Below are positions 22,030-34,614 of a stretch of DNA of 64,000 nucleotides, one piece after another. The stretch lies in contig NW_025813737.1 in NCBI RefSeq assembly GCF_021917145.1, positions 1-64,000 of the forward strand, read 5' to 3'. How positions within the stretch are numbered: the first letter of the stretch is position 1; each line of letters opens with the position of its first letter. A program made the position numbers and the translations under genes. The DNA comes from Hypomesus transpacificus. Taxonomy: Eukaryota; Chordata; Actinopteri; Osmeriformes; Osmeridae. Under the pieces are notes generated by a model. The model did not search any database. It was not told the origin of the DNA and saw only the letters and a program-made list of their open reading frames with translations.

Positions 22030-22340
22030 CCGTTGTCAGCTGTTGGCCACCCGAGCTTCTCCCAAAACTGATCGATACTGAACTAGTAACAGATTGCCCT
22101 AAACCTGGTTTATACTTCTGTCGAGTTTGGAACACTTGGCCTACTCCGGATGTGTTCGACCGTCACAAGAGACGAAATGCCTCTTCACGGTTTGTATTGT
22201 CTGGTGATGGAGCCACTATACCTACGATGCCCCAAGAAAGCATCAACGACAACACAACACAACACGTCGAGCCACAGTTCACCTTTCAAACCCACTTACT
22301 GACGTGAAAGCAATGAGACGCCGTTAGCACCCTACAAAAG

Positions 22341-22422
22341 TGGCAGCGGTGGGATTCGAACCCACGCCTCCGGAGAGACTGGAGCCTTAATCCAGCACCT
22401 TGGACCGCTCGGCCACGCTACC
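22341..22422 (-). tRNA. tRNA-Leu(AAG)
   Basis: The AAG gene is intact. Confidence 0.9.
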
Positions 22423-22550
22423 CCGTTGTCAACTGTTGGCCAGCCGAGCTCCAACCGAAGCTGATCGATCGTCCAGGAGCTCACGTGACTATATCTAATG
22501 CCCGCAAGCAGTGGAATGACACCAGATAAAACACATCTTTCTCAAGGTTC

Positions 22551-22622
22551 TGCATTGGCCGGGAATCGAACCCGGGTCAACTGCTTGGAAGGCAGCTATG
22601 CTTGCCACTATACCACCAATGC
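22551..22622 (-). tRNA. tRNA-Gly(TCC)
   Basis: This is the consensus form. Confidence 0.92.
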
Positions 22623-22942
22623 CCACGACATCCTCCATGATCGCACAGCTTTTCGAGCCACGGTTCGATTTTTCACACCACCTACTGACGTCCAACTAGT
22701 AAGAGTTTGCCATAAACCTGGTTTATACTTCTGTCGAGTTTGGAACACTTGGCCTAATCCGGATGTGCTCGACCGTCACAAGAGACGAAATGCCTCTCAC
22801 ACTTTGTATTGTCTGGTGATGGAGCCACTATACCTACGATGCCCCAAGAAAGCATCAACGACAACATGTCGAGCCACAGTTCACCTTTCAAACCCACTTA
22901 CTGACTTGAAAGCAACGAGACGGCGTTAGCACCCTACAAAAG

Positions 22943-23024
22943 TGGCAGCGGCGGGATTCGAACCCACGCCTCCGGAGAGACTGGAGCCTAAATCCAGCAC
23001 CTTGGACCGCTCGGCCACGCTACC
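22943..23024 (-). tRNA. tRNA-Leu(TAG)
   Basis: The TAG gene is intact except that T-stem pair 50:64 is a U-G wobble. Confidence 0.88.
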
Positions 23025-23152
23025 CCGTTGTCAGCTGTTGGCCAGCCGAGCTCAAACCGAAGCTGATCGATCGTCCAGGAGCTCACGTGACTATATCTAA
23101 TGCCCGCAAGCAGTGGAATGACACCAGATAAAACACATCTTTCTCAAGGTTC

Positions 23153-23224
23153 TGCATTGGCCGGGAATCGAACCCGGGTCAACTGCTTGGAAGGCAGCTA
23201 TGCTTGCCACTATACCACCAATGC
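23153..23224 (-). tRNA. tRNA-Gly(TCC)
   Basis: This is the consensus form. Confidence 0.92.
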
Positions 23225-23549
23225 CCACGACATCCTCCATGATCGCACAGCTTTTCGAGCCACGGTTCGATTTTTCACACCACCTACTGACGTCCAACTA
23301 GTAAGAGTTTGCCATAAACCTGGTTTATACTTCTGTCGAGTTTGGAACACTTGGCCTAATCCGGATGTGCTCGACCGTCACAAGAGACGAAATGCCTCTC
23401 ACACTTTGTATTGTCTGGTGATGGAGCCACTATACCTACGATGCCCCAAGAAAGCATCAACGACAACACAACACGTCGAGCCACAGTTCACCTTTCAAAC
23501 CCACTTACTGACGTGAAAGCAATGAGACGCCGTTAGCACCCTACAAAAG

Positions 23550-23631
23550 TGGCAGCGGTGGGATTCGAACCCACGCCTCCGGAGAGACTGGAGCCTTAAT
23601 CCAGCGTCTTGGACCGCTCGGCCACGCTACC
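23550..23631 (-). tRNA. tRNA-Leu(AAG)
   Basis: The AAG gene is intact with one change between the D arm and the anticodon arm. Confidence 0.88.
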
Positions 23632-23759
23632 CCGTTGTCACCTGTTGGCCAGCCGAGCTCAAACCGAAGCTGATCGATCGTCCAGGAGCTCATGTGACTA
23701 TATCTAATGCCCGCAAGCAGTGGAATGACACCAGATAAAACACATCTTTCTCGAGGTTC

Positions 23760-23831
23760 TGCATTGGCCGGGAATCGAACCCGGGTCAACTGCTTGGAAG
23801 GCAGCTATGTTTGCCACTATACCACCAATGC
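23760..23831 (-). tRNA. tRNA-Gly(TCC)
   Basis: The gene is consensus apart from one D-arm substitution (GGCAAACAT). Confidence 0.87.
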
Positions 23832-24161
23832 CCACGACATCCTCCATGATCGCACAGCTTTTCGAGCCACGGTTCGATTTTTCACACCACCTACTGACGT
23901 CCAACTAGTAAGAGTTTGCCATAAACCTGGTTTATACTTCTGTCGAGTTTGGAACACTTGGCCTAATCCGGATGTGCTCGACCGTCACAAGAGACGAAAT
24001 GCCTCTCACACTTTGTATTGTCTGGTGATGGAGCCACTATACCTACGATGCCCCAAGAAAGCATCAACGACAACACAACACAACACGTCGAGCCACAGTT
24101 CACCTTTCAAACCCACTTACTGACGTGAAAGCAATGAGACGCCGTTAGCACCCTACAAAAG

Positions 24162-24243
24162 TGGCAGCGGTGGGATTCGAAACCATGCCTCCGGAGAGAC
24201 TGGAGCCTAAATCCAGCACCTTGGACCGCTCGGCCACGCTACC
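24162..24243 (-). tRNA. tRNA-Leu(TAG), T stem damaged
   Basis: T-stem pairs 49:65 and 53:61 are lost (ATGGT against CCCAC). It is probably weak or inactive. Confidence 0.65.
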
Positions 24244-24370
24244 CCGTTGTCAACTGTTGGCCAGCCGAGCTCCAACCGAAGCTGATCGATCGTCCAGGAG
24301 CTCACGTGACTAGTCTAATGCCCGCAAGCAGTGGAATGACACCAGATAAAACACATCTTTCTCAAGGTTC

Positions 24371-24442
24371 TGCATTGGCCGGAAATCGAACCCAGGTCAA
24401 CTGCTTGGAAGGCAGCTATGCTTGCCACTATACCACCAATGC
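24371..24442 (-). tRNA. tRNA-Gly(TCC)
   Basis: Two T-stem substitutions turn C-G or G-C pairs into G-U wobbles (CTGGG/TCCGG), so the fold is kept. Confidence 0.83.
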
Positions 24443-24762
24443 CCACGACATCCTCCATGATCGCACAGCTTTTCGAGCCACGGTTCGATTTTTCACACCA
24501 CCTACTGACGTCCAACTAGTAAGAGATTGCCATAAACCTGGTTTATACTTCTGTCGAGTTTGGAACACTTGGCCTAATCCGGATGTGCTCGACCGTCACA
24601 AGAGACGAAATGCCTCTCACACTTTGTATTGTCTGGTGATGGAGCCACTATACCTACGATGCCCCAAGAAAGCATCAACGACAACACATCGAGACACAGT
24701 TCACCTTTCAAACCCACTTACTGACGTGAAAGCAATGAGACGCCGTTAGCACCCTACTAAAG

Positions 24763-24844
24763 TGGCAGCGGTGGGATTCGAACCCACGCCTCCGGAGAGA
24801 CTGGAGCCTTAATCCAGCGCTTTGGACCGCTCGGCCACGCTACC
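24763..24844 (-). tRNA. tRNA-Leu(AAG)
   Basis: The AAG gene is intact. The terminator reads TTTAG rather than TTTT, because the flank is ctactaaag on the plus strand. Confidence 0.85.
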
Positions 24845-24972
24845 CCGTTGTCAGCTGTTGGCCAGCCGAGCTCAAACCGAAGCTGATCGATCGTCCAGGA
24901 GCTCACGTGACTATATCTAATGCCCGCAAGCAGTGGAATGACACCAGATAAAACACATCTTTCTCAAGGTTC

Positions 24973-25044
24973 TGCATTGGCCGGGAATCGAACCCGGGTC
25001 AACTGCTTGGAAGGCAGCTATGCTTGCCACTATACCACCAATGC
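24973..25044 (-). tRNA. tRNA-Gly(TCC)
   Basis: This is the consensus form. Confidence 0.92.
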
Positions 25045-25364
25045 CCACAACATCCTCCATGATCGCACAGCTTTTCGAGCCACGGTTCGATTTTTCACAC
25101 CACCTACTGACGTCCAACTAGTAAGAGTTTGCCATAAACCTGGTTTATACTTCTGTCGAGTTTGGAACACTTGGCCTAATCCGGATGTGCTCGACCGTCA
25201 CAAGAGACGAAATGCCTCTCACACTTTGTATTGTCTGGTGATGGAGCCACTATACCTACGATGCCCCAAGAAAGCATCAACGACAACATGTCGAGCCACA
25301 GTTCACCTTTCAAACCCACTTACTGACTTGAAAGCAACGAGACGGCGTTAGCACCCTACAAAAC

Positions 25365-25446
25365 TGGCAGCGGTGGGATTCGAACCCACGCCTCCGGAGA
25401 GACTGGAGCCTAAATCCAGCACCTTGGACCGCTCGGCCACGCTACC
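25365..25446 (-). tRNA. tRNA-Leu(TAG)
   Basis: The TAG gene is intact with TTTT terminator. Confidence 0.9.
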
Positions 25447-25575
25447 CCCCGTTGTCAACTGTTGGCCAGCCGAGCTCCAACCGAAGCTGATCGATCGTCC
25501 AGGAGCTCACGTGACTAGTAAAATGCCTGCAAGCAGTGGAATGACACCAGATAAAACACATCTTTCTCAAGGTTC

Positions 25576-25647
25576 TGCATTGGCCGGGAATCTAACCCGG
25601 GTCAACTGCTTGGAACGCAGCTATGCTTGACACTATACCACCAATGC
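25576..25647 (-). pseudogene. Degenerate tRNA-Gly(TCC)
   Basis: The T loop reads TTAGATT, base 32 is G instead of C, and the D arm is altered. It is probably inactive. Confidence 0.7.
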
Positions 25648-25973
25648 CCACGACATCCTCCATGATCGCACAGCATTTCGAGCCACGGTTCGACTTTTCA
25701 CACCACCTACTGACGTCCAACTAGTAAGAGATTACCATAAACCTGGTTTATACTTCTGTCGAGTTTGGAACACTTGGCCTACTCCGGATGTGTTCGACCT
25801 TCACAAGAGACGAAATGCCTCTTCACGGTTTGTATTGTCTGGTGATGGAGCCACTATACCTACGATGCCCCAAGAAAGCATCAACGACAACACAACACAA
25901 CGAGCCACAGTTCACCTTTCAAACCCACTTACTGACGTGAAAGCAATGAGACGCCGTTAGCACCCTACAAAAG

Positions 25974-26036
25974 TGGCAGCGGTGGGATTCGAACCCACGC
26001 CTCCGGAGAGACTGGAGCCTTAATCCAGCGCCTTGG
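25974..26036 (-). pseudogene. tRNA-Leu(AAG) 3' part, split by retrovirus
   Basis: The 3' acceptor strand, T arm, variable arm and anticodon arm lie here. The last five bases, cttgg, are the target duplication. The 5' remainder is at 34091-34114. Confidence 0.9.
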
Positions 26037-26576
26037 TGTTGGAGAAATTGAAGATGTAACACATTTATCCTGTATAAGAATGATTCTGTGTTCAGCATTC
26101 CTTGTGTGTAGAGAGAAGCCTACCCCCAAATCTGGACTTTGGGTAACATGAGGCATACGTAAACAAGGTGACCTGGGCTGACCACTCTCTCTTACTGAAG
26201 AGGCCCTAAAAGATGTCTGGCCTTATCTGTGTTGGGTGAATCATGTGGTCAAGCTTACAGGGGTCAAAAGGCACACACACGCACACACTCAAGCACGCAC
26301 ACACTCAAACACGCACGCACACACGCGCGCGCCAGGTCTATGCAAGGAGCCAATGAAGAAGAGCAATGGAACATTTGCATGCCTTTGTCTTAACCAATGA
26401 CTGTAAAGGGCGGTTCTGCTTAAATAGCTAGCTAGCGCAACATGCTAGCGGACAAACTTGTAGCACAATGGGGTGTGATGTTTTGTCTCCTTGTGGGCCG
26501 GCCACAAGCAATAAAGCTTTCTTAAACTTGTTCACCGACTGACTGTGCAATGCTTGATAGATTAATACTTCTGACA
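26037..26576 (+). repeat. 5' LTR
   Basis: It runs from TGTTGG to CTGACA. It includes a CA-rich stretch near 26270-26335, a TATA-like ttaaatag near 26420 and AATAAA at 26510-26515, in the expected promoter-then-polyA order. Confidence 0.9.
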
Positions 26577-26579
26577 CAA

Positions 26580-26596
26580 TGGTCCTTCGAGCCGGA
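26580..26596 (+). promoter_or_regulatory. Primer-binding site for tRNA-Tyr
   Basis: The 17 bases tggtccttcgagccgga are the reverse complement of the 3' end of vertebrate tRNA-Tyr with CCA. They begin three bases past the 5' LTR. Confidence 0.85.
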
Positions 26597-27779
26597 TTCC
26601 AACATCCATTCCACCATCCAGAACCCAAGAACCAAGAACTAAAATCGTGCAGACGTGCATGACAATGGAGAACCTCGCAGCAAAAATGGCTGTTTAAAAA
26701 GAGGCCAGTTTTTTGGGGGGGGAGGGGATGGTGGAAAGGTGACGGATTTCTGGACTAGCTAAGAGGCACAGCTTTCGATGGACAAGGTAAGAATGAAATT
26801 GTATATATATATAGTCGAATTTTGTGCTCCAAATTGATTTTTAAAAAAACTCCATAGTGTAGTTATTAAAGCACTCTGGTCCCTATCAGCTAAGACCTGT
26901 TGGAAACCCAGTGCAGCGATTGGGGTGTCATATTTACTGAGACCCGTGATCTGTGACGCATTGGGAGCAGATAGATCGGTGAAGTAAATAGACTGTATGT
27001 TTTGCTAAGAAATGGAACAGAATCAGTTACGGCCTGACCGACCAGAACTGAGATATTTGAAATATATCTGAGTTTGGTGGTAGTTAAATACCTAACCAAA
27101 TGGAAAGATTATTGCTGATTTCTGTGGGAATGCCATTGCAGTAAAACAGAGTTGGATGAAATACTCCGCTGTGAAGTCGTGAACTAAACTCACAATGGAT
27201 CCTGACCTGTAAATGTATATTGGTTGAAATTGACATAATAACTGATTGTTATTGCTGATGAATTGGGAATTGTAATCTACACATGGTAAAGGCGTTTGAC
27301 ATGCCATTAGAGAGTGGAGTTCTACATAAGTGCGTTTATTGTTGCTGAAATGTGTTTGTTTTGATAGATCTGGGTCTGGTGGTAGACACGTGCCTTACAA
27401 ACATGTGTTATTAAATCCTAGCCAAACGAACAGGTTGAAAAGGCCTGGGCGACCAGGACTCAGATGTATGTGTGAACATAAGATAGGACTTTTCAGTGTA
27501 CAATGCAGAATTTGGACTCTCGATTTTTAAGTTAAAGATAAATTAGACGTGCAGTTCTATCATCTACATTTGCTTAATTCAGATCCAGTTGTGAGATGGT
27601 GCAGGCTAATCACAGAAGCCACGTTTACTAACATATGGCGCCGGGGGTACCGGGAACAGCGTAGTAACCTATTTTGCTAAATTCTGTAGAAAGCCATTGA
27701 GGTAAATGGGCCGTCCACAGTCGCTGTGAGAAGACTACAGGATTAAATGACTCCGTGCGCACGTAAAAGATAGTACTAC

Positions 27780-27822
27780 ATTAGTCGACGAGGACTAATT
27801 ATATTAGTCGATGAGGACTAAT
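27780..27822 (+). repeat. Tandem 20-bp hairpin pair in retrovirus leader
   Basis: Two near-identical copies of attagtcgacgaggactaat (27780-27799 and 27803-27822) each fold as a 7-bp stem ATTAGTC/GACTAAT with loop GACGAG or GATGAG. Confidence 0.7.
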
Positions 27823-30800
27823 TGTATAATTGTATAAACCGCGGACCTATTGTGTATATATAACCATGGTTAATTGTTTTAAAAGTTGTACAGAGGAATT
27901 GTGAAATGCTTAGAAATATGGAAACCAAAATTCAAGTTCAATGGTGAAATTGAAGTTCCAATTGTTTAAGTTAAAGAGTAGTGAAGAGAATGTGGTAATT
28001 TTTGTTTCAAATGTGTCTAAAAGAAGGCTGACATGATTCTAGTGAATTTGCCAATCCGCTGTCTGTTGAACAAAGTCTTTTACAAATTGTTGGGATCTGA
28101 GAGGAAAAGATCCAAGCTGTGACTTTGTTAGCTAATGGCTAATGGTGAAAACATAGAGAAAGTGCATTTTGCCAGAGATTTTGCTCTGTCCTGAGACCAA
28201 GGAGAGTCCAGGAAGTTGAATTTGCAACTATGGCAACAACATTTGTAGCTAACAAACTTGCATACAGACTCAACAGCGATGGCGGCGGGTACAGGCTAGT
28301 AAAGGTATTGCAGCTTGACATTTGAGATCCAGATGAGTAACCACATGACGCATGCGCAGACTAATAAGAAATTGAGAGATTGAAAATACGCAAATTTAGA
28401 GAAATAGATGAATTTGGAGCGAATTTACACATTAATTTGGTTACTTTTGAAATATATTAAGTGAAGAGTAGCCTATTTTGATACATTTGCTAACAAGGTT
28501 TTTGGTTGTTCGAGTACATTTTACATGAGTTTCAGAAATTCCGAGGAAAGGTGGGGGCTAAGAGTCCCGTTACGTTGAAGTTTTGCAAAGGTGATCCCAG
28601 AGGGTAATTCTGCATAATTATGTGAGTATTAATGCTGAGAGATGTGTCCGTTTGGAAGAATTCGAAGTTTGGTGGTTAACAAATGCATGATAAACATTTG
28701 TTGTAATTCCTAGCCAAACAGGGAGGTTTTTTGAAGCCTTTCCGACCAGAACTTGTATTTAAAAGCGTCATATCTTTGATGTGTTATGGTATTCAATAAG
28801 AATGCAGAAATTGAACCCCTGGTTTATAAATTGGTTCCAATACAATCGCAAGAGTTATAGAGCAAAATTAAGTGAATAGAAGGTAAACGCCAACCATCTG
28901 TGTTGTTCAAAGAGGGAAAAAAAAAGGTTTTTGCTTGTTCCAGAGTGCGCTGTTTGTTTGATTCGAGTTTGAAGCGGGCGCTGATGGATACAATGTGCTA
29001 GATTTGAGTCATTCAAGTAAAAACTAAAAGTAATTAAGTAAGAAGAGTGTTACATTAAACCATATAGGCTACAAACTACAAAATATTCCAATTAAATATC
29101 TTAATTTGGAGTTTTTGGTCCGCATAAATTAGATTTGAAGAATTGTCCGTGCATAATGCATGTTGTGGGCGTAATGGCTGGTAAATATAGGAATATTCAA
29201 AGGAGTATTCTCTGTATGCTTTGATAAGACTTTTGAGAAGTTAAAGAATAAGGTTTTTGTTTTACGGGCTTATGGTACTCATGTTAAATTGTGAATTTAA
29301 AGGTTTAAAAAGAAAAAGGGCGAATTTATATTTTCTTTTGTCTTAAGGACATTAAGACATGGTTGACGTGATTACGGAGCATAATACTGGCATGAGTGAC
29401 TAAGGTCTGGGAGCAGTTTTAACTGTCCGAACATTGATTTGATGAAACAACATTATGATAACGATAGTTTAAAGCAAATTAAAATGTGGCTCAGAGAATT
29501 AGTAGAAGGCTAATTTTGAAATCAAAGGCGAAATTAAGTCAATAATTGCAACCTTGTGTGTTATAGGGAACTTATGGGAAGTTTGCGTTTAGACAGGAAG
29601 GTTGTTTTTATTTGGCGAAGGAATGTTTTGTTTAAGGATTTGATTTAATTTGAAATTGTAACTTTAGTAGCTACATCTGATTATAATAACCACTTGCACA
29701 TCAAATATCCATTGACATGGAATCAATTGGTGGCACTTTTCCAGTTGGGTTATTTTGAAGCTGTGTTTTCACAAATGTTTTATTTTGGTTTGAAGAAATG
29801 TATGTAAAACATTATGAGGAAATGATTTGAAAGTTACATAAAAGATTGGTTTAAGAGGTTCATGGAAGGTTATAAAATGAAACAGGAGAACGTTTTGTGG
29901 TTGTGAAGAGATGATTGGTTTAAACACTTTGATGTTCTGAAAAGGGAACTATGCATATACTTTAGGTATATGGGAAAACATTTAAAATCAAAATAGTAAA
30001 ATGTAGGATTTTTAAGAGTTTTGATAAAGGTATTGGATGCAATTTAGTTATGAAATGAGAAAGAGAAAATAACTAAAATGTATTTTTATTTTGAGTTTTA
30101 TTGTAATTTGGCTTTAAGTTTGATTGCATGTTTTATCAGGAGCCTGACACAATGTTTTGGATAAACAGTTAGGCTGTGATAAGGTTGTATTAATAAATGG
30201 TATTAGTGCATAAGGAGGGTTATAATAACCTTTGTTCTGAAATAATTTGGGAAGACTCATAAGTCTGATAAATTGTGGTTATGATGGTTTGTGCTAATTA
30301 GCTTGTTTTGGACTGCAGCCAAAGCAAGTTATGAAGTTCTACCTATCTGACCTTTATGGAAAATATATTTGAAAAAAGTTTTGTTAAACGCTACATTGGG
30401 AACATTATGTGGTCTATATTTTCATTTGAGAAACATACAGATTGAATTCTGGTTTGGGATAATGACAATGGTTTTATCATATCTTTAACAAAAAGAGGTG
30501 TGATTTGGTTAAACAGAGAATTTAAAATGATATCGGTCTTAAACTTACCGGGTTTGAAAGAAAGAAAAGGTTTTTGGAGTGAAAGAAATTAGACTAACAG
30601 TTGATTTTGTTTAAAAGGGAACAAAGAAACAGATTTCTAGACATCAGTAATAGGAGTTGAATATCAAATGATGAGGTATTGTCTTGTTATACATGTTTGT
30701 TCAACAATGGATAAATAAGAGTTTTGAATAACTTGTGTTGGTTCTACTAGAAGTAATCCAAATTCCTGATGAAGTGGATCAAAAAGTTAACCGATTTTAT

Positions 30801-33537
30801 ACAAAATGCTAACTAGAAAAGAGATCTTCTGCTAAATTCTGTTCCAGGTGAAGCAGTAAACCAAAGAGTGGATGAGTCAAACCAGGAGGTTGGGTATTGA
30901 TTAAAGTTATCAAAAAGAAATAACTGGTCCAGCCCAGGTGGGAGGGACCGTATCAGGTACTACTCACCACACCCACTGCAGTCAAAATAGCAGAGAGGAC
31001 GTCTTGGATGCATTTGTCACATTGTAAGGAAGGGACATTGATACAGGGACAGATTAGTTACTCACCACAGTCTTGAGGCACAAGTCTGACTACAAAGGGG
31101 AGTCATTCTCTTAAAGAACGGCGCGTCTCAAACTCAGTGAAGAAATCAACGGCCAACAGAGACATAGGGTGTAGGCTAAAAAGATAGGAGACAGTAAGCA
31201 GGGAAAGGTAGAAAGGATGGGTGACCTATTTCCTCATCCGTAGTATTGTGACCTTCGTGGTACCATATGTAGCTTACTGTTGCTAATATTCATAATAGTC
31301 TTCCCTATACTATGGTTTGAAAAGGTGATTGCTCCTGTATGATGCCACTAGTGGAAACAATAAGACAGATAAAGACAACACCGCTGAGACGAGCAAAACG
31401 AACTAGTATTAAGAACTGGATTTAATGACTGAAAATTAGTGGTTGGAATGGATAATGTTTACTTTGCTGTTCCCTATGGTTAAAAGATGCAATCTTTTAA
31501 CCTCAGTGACTATCTACAAGGAAAGATGGCGATTGTGAAAAATGTGTTTGGTCTACTAAAAGTTCATACTGATAACATAGATTTTATTTTTCTGGGAATG
31601 CTAAAGCAGATGTGGCAGCAAAAGAGGCAGCCATACAGGTGTCTTAACATTAGGAAAGGTATAATGTGGATGAGACTGTCTTGAGAGAAATGCAAGGAGT
31701 GTCACAAATGATGGGTTGTGTAAATTCACAGGAGGAACTTATGTTACTGAAGAATCTATTTCGTTATGCTATAATATTGAGCCATGAGATTGATCATGTC
31801 TCAACAGGAGGGAATGATAACGAAAGAGTGTTCACAGTATATGGATTTGCAAACTATTCAAGGAAACTTTAAGACAAAACTTTTTTAGCATACTTTGAGA
31901 GAGAACAAGATATGCATGAACTTTATTGAGCTAAAGAAATGTAAAGATTCAGGAATGGACCAACGACGAGTCAGTTGCCTTCAACTGACCTCTGTGAGAA
32001 TGTAATTTTAATTACTGTGTAGTCTACTTTGTTCTGAAATTCGCAGACAGGAGAGAGATGCTGTCTCAATCCAGTGAGAGGTCCCTGACCTAAGGAGACT
32101 GGATTGTGGTGACGGATTTGACACGTTAAGTCCTGGAAAATGACCCAAGGTGAACAGGGTCATTCCTGGCTAGTTTCAGAGAGGAAATGGCATGGTACAC
32201 GTGAGTCAAGCGTGCACTTTGTTTGATGATGGCAAAATAAGGAAAACAGTGCGTTGAGGTTGCCGTTTTGATCAACTAGACTACATTTTCTATGAGAAGA
32301 TTACACAATCACCATGCACACAATCATGGCATCAGTTTCAGGAAATTGGACTTTGAGAAACAAGGGGAATTGTCTTGAGAATGATGTTCCGTTTTGGATG
32401 TTGAAATATGTAGGAACTACATGGTGCTATGACTACAGATATGATTTAACTGTTTAATTGATAACAATGCAAATGTTAAACAGATTCAGAAGTGTTGTTT
32501 TAATCTTGAGATACGTAAGAAACTTTTCTGTGGAATAAAATTTAGGTACAAACACTCCTATCATGATACGTTCTACCAGTTATGTAAAGATGTCCAGTTG
32601 ATATGTTATGTTCCAGGGCAGAAGTTTGAATGTTTTGAGAACAGTTATTGACTGTCGGAAGAGGAGATAACAATACTGTGACCATGATACTACAATACTT
32701 CATTTATATGACTTGATTAAGTATTATTTGGGAGTTGCATTAAAGCTTGATGTTTTGCTTTTGAGAAACTTGGTTGCATCACAGAAAGTTGATATTAATT
32801 TGAAAACAGAAATTGAGAACATGTAAGGAGATTTCAGGAGATGTGCAAAAGTGATCTTTTATCATGAAGAGGTTGTAAAAGAGTTAGCAGGAGGCTGGAG
32901 AGAAATGTCTGTTGATTTAGAGTCCTGACTGCGCTGTAGGAGATCACCTTCGGGGGAGGGTGAGCTTCTTTTGCCATCTATAAAATGGAGATAAGTTGTG
33001 GGAGAGTGCATTTGGAGACAGAATCTGGGGTGACTTAAGGGTTAAACAGGTTTTTGTTTGGTTAACTGAGGTTTATGACTCCCTGACTTGGACAGAAATG
33101 CTTATCACCTAACCTGGAGAGGAAGAGCACAATCAGGGCCTGTCTTAGAAAAACCTGACTGACAGTCTACTGAATGTTTGATGGTTTTAGAGATGACCAG
33201 GTAGACAACAAGTAGGCATGTTCTTATATCCTGATAATTTCTGTATTGAATTCTTTGTTGCAATCTTTGTTTCTATTTGATTTTGTGTGAAGGAGATCTG
33301 AGATGAGGTCCAACTCATCAGACGTCAAATGACCATTCTGCTAAGTGATGACGGGTTTTACCCAATACCATGGGCTACCGTCATGTCCAAGCATTCACAC
33401 TGCTAGACTATAATGCTGTGTAGTCTTATTGAATATTACACATTTTTTATTTTATGAATTATTTTTATTTTATGTATTTTTGATTTTATTGACTGTGTGT
33501 AGGCGTGGCTTTGGAATGACACATTTTATTCAGGATA

Positions 33538-33549
33538 AACAGGAGGGAT
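33538..33549 (+). other. Polypurine tract
   Basis: The purine-rich aaacaggaggga directly precedes the 3' LTR, where plus-strand DNA priming is expected. Confidence 0.7.
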
Positions 33550-33550
33550 A

Positions 33551-34090
33551 TGTTGGAGAAATTGAAGATGTAACACATTTATCCTGTATAAGAATGATTC
33601 TGTGTTCAGCATTCCTTGTGTGTAGAGAGAAGCCTACCCCCAAATCTGGACTTTGGGTAACATGAGGCATACGTAAACAAGGTGACCTGGGCTGACCACT
33701 CTCTCTTACTGGAGAGGCCATAAAAGATGTCTGGCCTTATCTGTGTTGGGTGAATCATGTGGTCAAGCTTACAGGGGTCAAAAGGCACACACACGCACAC
33801 ACTCAAGCACGCACACACTCAAACACGCACGCACACACGCGCGCGCCAGGTCTATGCAAGGAGCCAATGAAGAAGAGCAATGGAACATTTGCATGCCTTT
33901 GTCTTAACCAATGACTGTAAAGGGCGGTTCTGCTTAAATAGCTAGCTAGCGCAACATGCTAGCGGACAAACTTGTAGCACAATGGGGTGTGATGTTTTGT
34001 CTCCTTGTGGGCCGGCCACAAGCAATAAAGCTTTCTTAAACTTGTTCACCGACTGACTGTGCAATGCTTGATAGATTAATACTTCTGACA
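33551..34090 (+). repeat. 3' LTR
   Basis: It has the same 540-bp length as the 5' LTR, with about two differences seen by eye. Confidence 0.9.
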
Positions 34091-34114
34091 CTTGGACCGC
34101 TAGGCCACGCTACC
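34091..34114 (-). pseudogene. tRNA-Leu(AAG) 5' part, split by retrovirus
   Basis: It holds the acceptor 5' strand and D arm of the gene begun at 25974, and starts with the duplicated cttgg. Confidence 0.9.
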
Positions 34115-34242
34115 CCGTTGTCAACTGTTGGCCAGCTGAGCTCGAACCGAAGCTGATCGATCGTCCAGGAGCTCACGTGACTATATCTAATGCCCGCAAG
34201 CAGTGGAATGACACCAGATAAAACACATTTTTCTCAAGGTTC

Positions 34243-34314
34243 TGCATTGGCCGGGAAACGAACCCAGGTCAACTGCTTGGAAGGCAGCTATGCTTGCCAC
34301 TATACCACCAATGC
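34243..34314 (-). pseudogene. Degenerate tRNA-Gly(TCC)
   Basis: The T loop reads TTCGTTT, losing A58 and the B-box consensus, and a T-stem pair is wobble. The flank at 34337-34348 also lacks about 20 bp of spacer seen in other units. Confidence 0.7.
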
Positions 34315-34614
34315 CCACGACATCCTCCATGATCGCACAGCTTTTCACACCACCTACTGACGTCCAACTAGTAAGAGATTGCCATAAACCTGGTTTATAC
34401 TTCTGTCGAGTTTGGAACACTTGGCCTAATCCGGATGTGCTCGACCGTCACAAGAGACGAAATGCCTCTCACACTTTGTATTGTCTGGTGATGGAGCCAC
34501 TATACCTACGATGCCCCAGGAAAGCATCAACGACAACATGTCGAGCCATAATTCAACTTTAAAACCCACTTACTGACTTGAAAGCAACAAGACGGCGTTA
34601 GCACCCTACAAAAG

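Larger units (their letters stand above)
20601..26036 (-). repeat. Mixed tRNA-Gly / tRNA-Leu array, block 3
   Basis: This mix of 602-bp and 995-bp units continues up to the retrovirus insertion. The first about 700 bp copy block 2; after about 21310 the unit variants differ, marking a change of array haplotype. Confidence 0.9.
26577..33550 (+). other. Retrovirus interior, coding-dead
   Basis: No gag, pol or env frame can be followed; only an RNase H-like trace remains near 31.6 kb. A tandem pair of short hairpins sits at 27780-27822. No tRNA gene or other feature is visible. Confidence 0.75.
26037..34090 (+). mobile_element. Endogenous retrovirus fossil (LTR element, tRNA-Tyr primed)
   Basis: It has two 540-bp LTRs starting TG and ending CA, a 5-bp target duplication cttgg (26032-26036 and 34091-34095), a primer-binding site matching tRNA-Tyr, and a purine tract before the 3' LTR. 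The interior of about 7 kb is AT-rich and has no long open frame. A short stretch near 31590-31650 still resembles the RNase H end of a retroviral pol. The coding region is broken many times over, while the LTRs differ at only about two sites by eye. The insertion is therefore recent and was probably moved by proteins from another copy. The family is retroviral by its primer site and pol remnant; the genus cannot be assigned. Confidence 0.85.

Noticed and set aside
26890-33665. Short open frames of 60-78 codons within the retrovirus interior
   Set aside because: They do not form recognisable proteins and are expected by chance in AT-rich decayed sequence.
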